From Isoetes taiwanensis (lineage: Eukaryota; Streptophyta; Lycopodiopsida; Isoetales; Isoetaceae): DNA of 64,000 bases. Under the pieces are notes generated by a model. It saw only the letters and a program-made list of their open reading frames with translations. It made no database searches and was not told the DNA's origin. Both the position numbers and the translations under genes were made by a program. The stretch lies in the NCBI GenBank assembly GCA_021234155.1, contig JAJEKV010000001.1, forward strand, positions 37,556,826-37,620,825. The letters run 5' to 3'. This document shows, one piece after another, positions 24,231 to 32,604 of this stretch; within the stretch, counting starts at the first letter, position 1, and the number at the start of each line of letters is the position of its first letter.

Positions 24231-24725
24231 CTTGCCCAACAACAAGGTTGCCTAGACTGGATTCCAATGCTACCTATTTGATCAGAACTTTATCCGGAAA
24301 TTCTAAAAATTTTACTGTATCTTTGGGATGACATAGGAAGCCAACTGACAAAAAATCAGAATTTAATTCCATACCATGCATTAATTACGAATTTATGAAG
24401 CATGAATGCAAAAGAACGCATAACTAAAAAATTCTGCATCGAAAAAAGGTGGAATTTTGACAAGCGGTGCAACGTGCCGGTGCGGACATGAGAAAAACAT
24501 TTCACTAGGATATGCAGTGTTGGTGCACGATGAAATAGCTCTGAGTCTTCTAGAGCTCACATGCTGCCACAAAAGTTCTCTTACGAAGGCCCTGGCGATG
24601 GACGAGCAATTTCCCCTCTCCAAAACCATGATTTGGCTCTTCCAATGGACTCAGAATATCGACATTACCCTGGGGACCAACTTTCGTGGCCAGAAGACCA
24701 CCCTTGTTCTCCAAAAAGAACAAAG
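24231..24725. repeat. Diverged edge copy of the 1.13-kb unit
   Basis: 24236-24400 is a diverged second copy of the CCCAACAACA...ACGAATTTATGAA part. 24500-24710 matches, with many substitutions, the part with CACGGACCC, AAGTCCTCTC, CAATGGACTC and CCAAGTTTCATGGCC. It is clearly older or less homogenised than the units to its left, as expected for the margin of a tandem array. Confidence 0.75.
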
Positions 24726-24729
24726 TACA

Positions 24730-24958
24730 CTAGACGTCCAGCAGACGTCCCGCGCGACGTCACGTCGCGCGCGACGTCACGTCGCACAAAAGTGACGCAC
24801 GCGATGCGACGTGGTGCACCTGGCGTGACAGATCTGCCACGTCACGGTGTCAGACGTCGCACCACACGTCGCATGCGACGTGTCTGCGACGTGACGTCGC
24901 ATTGACGTCGCATGGTCACGTTATTTGCGACGTCACGTCGCACAGACGTCGCAAGCCC
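24730..24958. repeat. CACTA right subterminal repeats
   Basis: Dense GACGTC/ACGTCGCA words in both orientations, including self-complementary runs such as GCGCGCGACGTCACGTCGC. Mirrors the left subterminal zone. Confidence 0.8.
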
Positions 24959-24988
24959 ACGTCGCTAAATGTCCATTCTCTTGTTGTG
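24959..24988 (-). repeat. CACTA right terminal inverted repeat
   Basis: Ends CTCTTGTTGTG at 24988, followed by the duplicated TAT. Inverse of the left end with three mismatches. Confidence 0.9.
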
Positions 24989-25440
24989 TATGAGCACGGG
25001 AGTACCTCAGTCAAGTCACACAGTGACTGGGACGACTGCCAGGCCATATGTCTATAATCGGTCTATGGTGAAGTAATATGAGAGTAAGGGAATTTAGTAC
25101 TGGGGGTTAGTACTAAGGGAATTGTTAGTATGGATTAGTACTAACGTGGAAAGTTAGCTAGGGGCTAATGTTAGTTGCTAACACTACAAATATATATTAG
25201 TATTAATGTTACATTTATAGAATATATAGAAAGGGAAAAACTACAAAATACCCTTATATTTTGACAAATTTTGCCATATACCCCTAACTTTTCATAAATT
25301 TAAGGAATGCCCCTAGTCAATGTACAACGTATTTTATAGTTTTGAAAATTGTTCAATACCCTTAAGTTTTAGGGTAATACTTCAAATGCCCCTATCGTTC
25401 ATTTAAATTTCCAGAACGCCCCTACCTTAGAGGCTGGTGC
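24989..25440. repeat. Continuation of interrupted LTR, and dispersed repeat shared with 42950-43110
   Basis: From 24992 the sequence is probably the rest of the gypsy LTR split by the CACTA element. From about 25230 it carries AAACTACAAAATACCCTTAT and TTTTGACAAATTTTGCC words that recur, in the same order and orientation, at about 42950-43110. Upstream of both are TATTAATGTTACAT-like words. The family is unknown. Confidence 0.5.
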
Positions 25441-25443
25441 AGC

Positions 25444-25735
25444 AAAGAAAGCCGCATAGGTACAAACCCGGCACCATGGCACTGAGGGAGATCCGGAAGT
25501 ATCAGAAGACAACAGAGCTTCTGCTACAAAGCTTCACTTCCAGCGCCTGGTTCGAGAGATAGCACATGAGTATCGGACCGATCTTCAGTTCCAAACCTTT
25601 GCTATGCTCGCCCTCAAGGAGGCCGCCGAAGCCTATCTCGTTTTTGGGGATGCTAACCTCTGTGCTATCCATGCTAAGAGGGTTACCATCATGCCAAAGG
25701 ACCTGGCCTTGGCATGATGGATTCAAAGAGATTGT
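25444..25735 (+). pseudogene. Histone H3 pseudogene (intronless fragment)
   Basis: Core histone H3 sequence without the N-terminal tail. 25450-25535 reads [20 protein letters not shown] and TTELLLQ. One base further on, the frame shifts to [37 protein letters not shown], then [20 protein letters not shown], and stops at a TGA just after it; the last helix is only faintly visible beyond. There is a frameshift near 25535 and a small deletion before FGD compared with normal H3. The match to the alpha-N through alpha-3 regions is unmistakable. It lies directly upstream of the gypsy-like ORFs, so it could be a processed copy or a captured segment. It is not a functional nucleosome subunit. Confidence 0.85.
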
Positions 25736-25947
25736 AATTAATTTGCTTAATTTGCGGATAAAAATACAAAAATCTTGTTTTGTATAATTTCTCCTAATTA
25801 ATTATGAAAAAAAATTAATCTTTTTATCATGACTGACGCTGACATTAGCGTATTTTTAAAATAAAGTGACTTTAAACAAATTTACGGTTTCATTTCCCGT
25901 TTGCCTTCCTTGCTCTCTCACTCGTTCTCCACTTTCCTCTTGCACAA
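25736..25947. other. AT-rich leader before the broken ORF
   Basis: AT-rich sequence with a pyrimidine tract (CTTGCTCTCTCACTCGTTCTCC) shortly before the ATG at 25948. May be a leader or LTR-adjacent region. Confidence 0.3.
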
Positions 25948-27344
25948 ATGGATGCTCCTAACCTCCTCCAATGGTATTAGGATGGTGAGCATTGGGATCC
26001 TCAGGTCCCATTCGACCTCCTTCATCCTTACTTGCTCCAAGAGGCCGATTTGATCACCAACATGCAAGCTCACCCCGACTATGGTACCTTTCTCGAGTTT
26101 TACACTCAGGAGATGGTTCCCCTTTGTATCACCCTAGGAGATCCACCTCGCCTCTACCTAGAGAGGACGATTGTATGCGATATGTTGGGGGGTGACTCCC
26201 ACGCTATTAACATCCTCAGAGGAAAGCTCCAATGGGCCAAGAATCCATCTGTTGTGGTACATGAAGGCCAACAATACTTCGACGTAAACTTTGCCCTGGC
26301 CATACTCATGGTCCAATACATCGATGATGAAGCTTTCCCTGCAGGGAAGGGGAAAGCACCAACCCTGCTGGATGAGGAAGACGACGAGCACATCAGGAAG
26401 GATGACTTTGTTTGCTGGAAGCAGTTAGCAGAGCAAATGCCCTTACACCGAGACCAGGGAGCTCAACTGACACAACTGGATACTCTCCCAGTTATTCAAC
26501 ACCAAGGTCAAGAATTCCTCCTACTGGAGGATATTATGTGGACATACCACATTATTGCGAACCTCAAGTTCAAGAAAAAGGCACATGTTCTATACGAGCT
26601 TGCCGAGTATTGCATGGATGATTTCATGGACTTCACACCGCTAAGCTCCCTTCGGAGGTACAACAACTGCTTCAGTTTCACCAGGAGACCATTGAGCCAG
26701 TTGATGCCCTCTTGCATTTGCGACATCTCATGTTGCAAGAGGTTCCATCACAACCACCTAAAGAAGCTTTTGTTGCTATGGGACCACACGTCCCGAATAT
26801 TAACATGGTGGATATTCCCTCGGAATCAGATGAGAAAGGGGAAGATCTTTGTGATAACAAAGAACATTTGAAGGAAGAGAGGCAAGAAGTTAAGGAAGAG
26901 GAGGTCACCATGGACCTCAAGAAAGTAGCCATCTTTGTTATTACGGAGGTTAGTGCTTGGGGAAATCATATCACTCGCTTCTTTCTTTCAGCCTTTAAGC
27001 AGGGGCAGGTCCTTTTTGTTGCTCAGGATTTGGCTCCAGAGGCGGAGGCATCATGGTGGGCACTCTATGCTCTATCCACCTTAGCCGGGCATAAGAAGCT
27101 CCAGCCTCGCACGCTCACATATGTGCTCGTGCGTCGGGATTTTTCTTTAACCGCCCTAGGGCAGGATATTGCGCTGTGGATGAGCATGAAGCTCCTGGTG
27201 GCCACTCAATTGGCCATGGCATTTCCACCAGAGATTGCCTCTGCGGTGACTCTTACTATTAGCCCCGGTGTTACATTGCTTCGACACCGCCAACCACTGT
27301 CGCCCCCTACGCAAATGGATGAGGATGTAGGACCTAGTTCCTAA
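25948..27344 (+). pseudogene. Unrecognised long ORF upstream of gypsy gag, broken
   Basis: Starting from ATG at 25948 (MDAPNLLQWY) there is a TAG at 25978. The frame then stays open to about 26640 (QEADLITNMQAHPDYGTFLE, HVLYELAEYCMDDFMDF). It continues in the +1-shifted frame (VQQLLQFHQETIEPVDALLH) through an acidic stretch (KEERQEVKEEEV) to a stop at 27342. Restoring neither break, about 460 codons of protein-like sequence can be seen. I find no known domain. Position just before gag suggests an extra 5' ORF of the Ty3/gypsy element, or a host segment carried by it. Confidence 0.5.
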
Positions 27345-27539
27345 ATGTCATTCTTTTTATTATAAATCTATGGTCATCGGCCATTAAGAAATATGTATTA
27401 TGAAGATTGGCACTTGCATACCATTCTTTTCTTTAATATAATTTTTGATATTTTATGTCTTATCCTCTCTCTCCGATGAATGCCTTGAATGCAACGTCTA
27501 AGTCAATGCTTGTATATCTTGCTTATATTTACTCTTCCT

Positions 27540-28440
27540 TTATATTTTAGAAGGTGCGCGACCCCACCTTGGGCGACCTCCGTGCAACCCGGTCGTTTAA
27601 CTCCAGAGCAAGAGCTCATACTTATGAAGCGGCAGCTTACTGAGCTCCAAGCTCATGTACTTCAGAACAATCCACTAGCAATACCGCAAGAATACGGTCC
27701 TGAGATTCCTGCTATAGCCAATCACAGCCACCACCACCAGCTGCACCTATACCCGCTCCAGCCACATCCACACACTCAAAGCGCACACGGAGCAACTCAT
27801 CATCTGATGCAAGTTCCGATTCATCAGAGTCGTCGGATTCCTCCGAGTCCTCAGGAGATAATGCTAAGTAGACCATGGACTCTACTATTACAAGCATTTG
27901 GAAGAACCGTAAGCTGGCCTACCTTTTGGATAAGACCAGGTCAGGGGTGGATACTGAATCCTAGTTAGATAAGATGCATGAGTTCGGCAAGTCCTATGGA
28001 ATGACGGAGAAGGATATCGGCAAGTTTGCTACCACCAACCTCACAGGGTCAACCTGTATTTAGTGGAAGGGATATGCACGTTCTCATGGACTGACACGCG
28101 GCAGATGCTGATATAAGGTCTTTGCCAAAGCATTCCTCAGAGCTCATCGCTGCCAACAGATTCAAACTTTTTACAGAAAAACTTAACAGTCCAAGTATAC
28201 ACAAATGAATTCATGCATTTACGGCGGTATGTCCCAGGAAATAATATACGCCAGGTAGTTGAAGGGTATATTAAGGGGTTATCTCCTACTCTTAGGAAAA
28301 TGGTGCGAGTCATAGATCCAAAAACAGTAGCAGAAGCCGACGCTAAAGCTCTTAGCTTAGAGGAGGATAGTTTAAATACTAGCCGCCACGTTCCTCTACC
28401 TTTAGTCAGAATAAGGAACTATATACCTTATCAGGGCTCC
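27540..28440 (+). pseudogene. Ty3/gypsy gag, capsid part, broken
   Basis: Scattered frames give gag-like sequence: a glutamine/proline-rich start (27560-27780), a Ser/Asp-rich linker (SSDSSESSDSSESSGD, near 27800-27865), then capsid-like words (KLAYLLDKTRSGVD, FATTNLTGSTC) at 27890-28060. After that comes the conserved capsid C-terminal region at 28213-28443 (MHLRRYVPGNNIRQVVEGYI, KGLSPTLRKMVRVIDP). Several in-frame stops (27958 and others) make it non-functional. It is followed at 28500 by the zinc knuckle and protease. Confidence 0.7.
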
Positions 28441-28499
28441 TAGCCTAGGACCTCCCCCATCGGCTGGTTATCAGAAGCAGGATAAGAAAGTTTCTTTTA

Positions 28500-29081
28500 A
28501 TGTACCAAGATAAGTCTGCTAATACTACAGGAGCTATGCAAGACATTTTGCAAGCAATTCCGAAGGAAGCTTGTGAGCAGTTACGAAAAGACAAGGCATG
28601 TTTTCGATGTTTCCGACTAGGACACCGTATGCAGGACTGCCCTTATATTACTCAGGATACTCAAGCTGGCCTTGCCGAAGTGGATTGGGATGATGTCTTG
28701 GCTCCATATGAACCTCCAACTGTTGCGGATGACGAGGCACCAAACTATATACAAGGTGAGTCCCACATTTATGCCGCTATTGAAACAGGTCAGACAGATA
28801 GTCAACCTTCCGTCATATCCACGGTTGGTCAAGTAGACAGTAAACCTTTTGTCATCCTTATAGACACGGGTAGTACACAATTTTGCCTCATGGCAGAAGT
28901 CTTACAGCTTACTCCTTTGAAATCAAAGTCACGTCCAGTTACGTCGGCTAGTGGGGCCGTGCGTCGTACTCAAGGCCAACGCATCAACTTAAATATTCAG
29001 TTGCCAGGAGCACCCGTTGCTCTCGGAGCTGAGATTATGAATATCGGTCGGTATAATCTCATTAGGTCTGGTGGGGCCTGA
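28500..29081 (+). pseudogene. Ty3/gypsy nucleocapsid knuckle and aspartic protease
   Basis: A 193-codon open frame. Residues 34-47 form a CCHC zinc knuckle, CFRCFRLGHRMQDC (C34, C37, H42, C47), which binds RNA in gag. Residues 119-124 read ILIDTG, the retropepsin active site (Asp122), and the following region to GRYNLI is protease-like. The frame closes just after this, at a LINE copy, so RT, RNase H and integrase are missing. The element is on the plus strand and is continuous with the gag pieces above. Confidence 0.88.
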
Positions 29082-29084
29082 TCA

Positions 29085-30955
29085 GCTCACGTTCAAACCT
29101 GATCACACGCTGGGTAGCTCTGAAGGGTATGGCATTCATCCTCGACGGCTCCTAGTTGGCAACATTGACAAAGCCTATCTTGGCAACGTCTTAATTCGAA
29201 GACGGTGTGCCCCTGTGTGGATCGAGATAATGAGTCTGTACTTTTTCATGGGCAGATGGATGCGCAGACAATGTTGGGGACCCCGTTCCAATGTGGAGTT
29301 GATGTGGTGCCGGTAATATGATGGCTTGACCTGTTCAAGGATGCCGGCATCTCAGAGCTTGCTAAGGAAGCAGGCGTCAAGATATTGCCTCAAGCTGTGG
29401 CGATCCACGTCTATTTGCACATGTATGACCTGTGCTCCTGAATATTCCATCTGGCCAGCCACTGAGCTCTCTTGTCATTCTAGCAGGCCTTCAAGCGCTA
29501 AGGCCCCATTGCTACTGTGTAGACCAAGTGAGGGAGGGGAGAACCATCCATACTGACCACTTTCTGAAACTAGACGATGTGGCGGTCAAGGGTTGCCTTC
29601 TGAAGAGGCAAGAAGCCTGTCTCTTGTAACAGGATTGATATGGGACGTGGATTTCATCCCTAGTGCACGTGTCAAGAATGCTTTTTGCAACTGCTCCAAT
29701 TTATTCCAGGTGGCGAGGACACCACTGGCCCCTAGGCTTCAACTCTATACAAAAGGATAGGCTCCACCAAGATCCTGAATAGGTGCAATTGATGAGTCCA
29801 GTCATACAGCTCCGCTCTGTGGTTGTTGTTCTACATTGCATATAGTGCCTTCCAGCCTGCTGTTACTGCAGCCGAATGGAAGTGAGTACATATGGCAGAA
29901 GGAAATTCCACTCCCAGGTACTCATAACTTGGTGCCACCTCTACATTCTGTCCACGGTAACTGATGAAGGAATCTTTGGCTGGTGCGATGACGATATGAG
30001 AACCATCTTAGTCTTGGCCAGGTTGACGCATATATCTGTCGCATGGCAAAATGTATCCAAGGCATCAAGGTGGCATTGCATGTCCGCCGAGGTGTAGACT
30101 AGAAGGTCCACATCATCTGCATATATTAGCTGTCTGGCGACCTGGTGCAATAGTTGAACCCCGTCTCCACCATTGTCGGCAAGCCAGTGGTCAATGTAGA
30201 TTCCAAATAGTGTTGGGGGAAGAGGGCATCCCTAACTGTACCAGATACTGCTATCAAATGCCTGCTCTCCCAGTTGCAACTGGCCTAAGCACCTCTGGTA
30301 TAACCCGTAAATTGCATTCCGTAGATTCGCAAGAACCCCTAGCTCTCGAAATTGTGCCTATAGCTTTTTCCGAGGCACAATATCAAAGGCTTTGGCAAAG
30401 TCTACGAGAGGCATCAATCCTGCTTACGATTCCTGTTGTCCTCAACCAGGGTTCGCAGCGTGAAGATGTGGTCAATGGTTGAGTGCTGGGGCATGAATCC
30501 TGCCTGTGTTAGGGCCCGCACTTCTGCCGCCTCGGCCTAGCCTATCAGCTGCTGCTTGAGAGTTCCAGCTAGCAGTTTGGCAAACACCGAGTTGACCATG
30601 ATCATTAGGTAATTGGCCGGGCAATGCAGGTCATACCTGCCTTGTAGATGGGCCCAACTCTGCTAGCGGTCCACTATAGGGGCAATCCTTCTTGTAATGT
30701 CCTGTTAAACAAGGCAGTTAGGAAGGGTGCCATGGGTGGCCACACCCACTTGAGCAACTCTGCCTCTGTATACTATACAAGTCTAGCGCTTTTCCATTGG
30801 CAAGATGCTGCAAGCCCTGAACTACATCACCATCCGTGATTTCCAGCACTGGGCCAACCTGGACAGGTATCGCTATACGGGCACTCTGGGCATCATAGAA
30901 TTGTTGCAAGTATTCCCTCCATTGTTTGGGAGTGATGTTCTCTGTAGGGTTGTGT
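29085..30955 (-). mobile_element. LINE copy D, abutting gypsy protease
   Basis: Minus-strand relative of LINE copies A-C. From high to low coordinate: RT N-terminal words (LEITDGDVVQGLQHLANGKA) near 30850, RPHS/DHIFTL-type region near 30460-30500, the palm block at about 30370-30410, the YADDVD box near 30113-30130 with NLAKTKMVLISS just after it, and a C-terminal part to about 29085. Frames change several times. Its 5' side stops near 30955, where the endonuclease should begin. Unlike copies B and C it lacks the 3' stem-loop, so the 3' end was probably lost after insertion. Confidence 0.85.
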
Positions 30956-31384
30956 TATCTCAACAAAAAGCCGGACACTTTTTCTTCGGTCCGCCCCTAT
31001 GGTTGAAAGATCGAACTTGATGGATCTTGCAGAGCATTTTCTTTGATGGATACCTATGTTTATGTTAATATATTCACTGCAAAGAAGGTCTATTTTCTTT
31101 GTTTGATGTCTAATTCGACTTAGTTAGGGCTCTTCAAGATAACCAGTGGTAATAAGGGAATATTTTATAAAGATTATTAAGCTATTTCATATTTTTCTCA
31201 TAGTTATGAGGAAATCATTGTTACTTTAGTTGCTGCTATATGTGCTATTCATTTAGGTGTGGTGGTTTCAGGCTCAACAACTATTCAGACAAAGGTTTCA
31301 ACAAACAAGTGCTTTTGATGTGAATAATTGTTGAGAATGTGAACAAGCCATTAATCTATAACAGAAGTTTTTGATAAGGCATCA
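30956..31384. other. AT-rich DNA between LINE and PPR pseudogene
   Basis: No gene seen. May include the decayed 5' part of the PPR gene. Confidence 0.4.
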
Positions 31385-31960
31385 AGGGATATTCCAACTA
31401 CTGACTTATATGTTGGTTATATCATCTGCTCCTTTTTTGCAAGCATGTGGCATGGAATACAAAGGTCTCTTAGAGGGTAAGTGCATCCATCATTAAATCA
31501 CACATAAAATGTTACAAAGAGACATAGTTCCTATAGAGATGTATTGCAATACGAGGAATTTCTTTGATCATATCCATAGAAGGAATGTTTTTTTTTGGAA
31601 CATGATACTTGCTGGTTCCCGGAGGAGGCGCTTCAGTTATTTCAGTCAGCACATGCCTAAACGAGATCTCATAACAAGGACTACCATGTCTTCAGGTTAT
31701 GCCAAGGCAGGGCTATTATAAGAAGCAAGCAAAGTTTTTTATAACATGCTAGAAAGAAAATAATCTCCTGGAATACCATGCTTTGAGGTTATATCCAGAA
31801 CAATAAGTTCAATGAAGCTATTGTACTTTTTAGCATCATGCCACATGATGGGGTGTCTTTGTATATATTGATTTCTAGTTATGCCCACCATGGCCACATT
31901 CAAGTGGTCTATCAAATATTCAGATCCATGCCACTTCAAGGGGGCATTTGAAATGTTTCA
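31385..31960 (+). pseudogene. PLS-type pentatricopeptide repeat (PPR) pseudogene
   Basis: Fragments typical of plant organelle RNA-binding PPR proteins appear in shifting frames: LLQACGMEYKGLLEG at about 31430-31480, then FFDHIHRRNVFFWNMILAG, FSQHMPKRDLITRTTM, SSGYAKAGLL, and beyond a TAA the words EASKVFYNMLERK. Frame-shifted continuations give FNEAIVLFSIMPHDG and SSYAHHGHIQVVYQIFRSMP. About four repeat-sized units (35 codons each) are visible. Frameshifts and stops are frequent, and there is no start, targeting peptide or C-terminal E/DYW domain, so this is a decayed piece. Confidence 0.75.
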
Positions 31961-32044
31961 TCCATGAGCAGTGATAATATCCTTTCTTCTTCTGCAATGA
32001 TCATCTTATTTCTTAACATGTACTTAAAGTTGTTTAGATGGGAG

Positions 32045-32255
32045 TGATCTAATCGTTCATGGCTTTTTTTATTGTAGGAGCAGAGATAGCATTAACTGTA
32101 CCATCTAATTTCACATTACCAAGAGCAGATAGGTTGCCAATTCTCTTAGCTAAAAACTTCAATTCATTGCCAAGATAAACTTTACAATGTATTTTCTCAA
32201 AGTAGACTTTATAGCCTAGATCAACAATTTGACTAATAGAAATCAAGTTTTTGGA
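32045..32255 (-). mobile_element. Copia fragment (pre-integrase region)
   Basis: Minus-strand open stretch with NLISISQIVDLGYKVYFEKI followed by HCKVYLGNELKFLAKRIGNL. It aligns well with residues 417-456 of the Copia polyprotein at 59123-57282 (NLISVCQLVDLGYKVVFEKL). Only about 65 codons remain. The high end is joined to a hairpin repeat. Confidence 0.85.
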
Positions 32256-32262
32256 AGAGGTA

Positions 32263-32326
32263 ATTTTCACCGCCTGAAAATTTCACGGTAGGAAATTTAA
32301 CCGCGAAATTTTTAGGCGGTGAAAAT
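32263..32326. repeat. 64-bp imperfect hairpin
   Basis: ATTTTCACCGCCTGAAAATT at 32263 pairs with its near-complement ending at 32326 (one mismatch in 22 bp). Loop about 20 bp. Confidence 0.8.
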
Positions 32327-32335
32327 TCCCTGACG

Positions 32336-32588
32336 AAAAAACAGGGGGCTTGAAATTTGCCCCCTGATATTTTTTTCGGCAGATTTCCAACAAGTTTTCT
32401 TTGGCAGTGCCGCTTCGCAGGGGAAGGTGAGTTCATCGCAGAGGAGCATCGCAGGGATTCTTCGCAGGGGAAGGTGAGTTCATCGCAGAGGAGCATCGCA
32501 GGGAGGGGCGAATCGACTGGCGATCGACTTCAAGTTTCGATCTGAAAAAACACGTCATTTGGGGGCGAAATTTTAAGCCCCTGTTTTT
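32336..32588. mobile_element. Putative 253-bp MITE with ~28-bp inverted ends
   Basis: The left end AAAAAACAGGGGGCTTGAAA is matched in inverse by the right end (GGGGGCGAAATTTTAAGCCC plus CTGTTTTT, to 32588). Possible 3-bp target duplication ACG at 32333-32335 and 32589-32591. Inside, a 47-bp segment beginning TTCGCAGGGGAAGG is tandemly duplicated (32414 and 32461). No coding content. The superfamily is not certain. Confidence 0.6.
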
Positions 32589-32604
32589 ACGATAATGGAA
32601 GGCA

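Larger units (their letters stand above)
17046..24988. mobile_element. CACTA-type (En/Spm) non-autonomous DNA transposon, 7,943 bp
   Basis: Both ends are intact. A terminal inverted repeat of about 30 bp starts CACAACAAGA (17046) and its complement ends at 24988; by eye 27 of 30 positions pair. A 3-bp target duplication TAT lies at 17043-17045 and 24989-24991. TIRs of this type (canonical CACTACAAGAAAA), 3-bp duplications and long subterminal arrays of short GC-rich repeats define the CACTA superfamily. Subterminal ACGTCGC/GACGTC repeats occupy about 17075-17290 and 24730-24960. The interior holds an AT-rich part, a 100-bp triplicated repeat, a polypurine tract, an internal GACGTC block and 4-5 copies of a 1.13-kb tandem unit. 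No transposase domain is visible in any frame, so movement would need help in trans. Confidence 0.88.
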
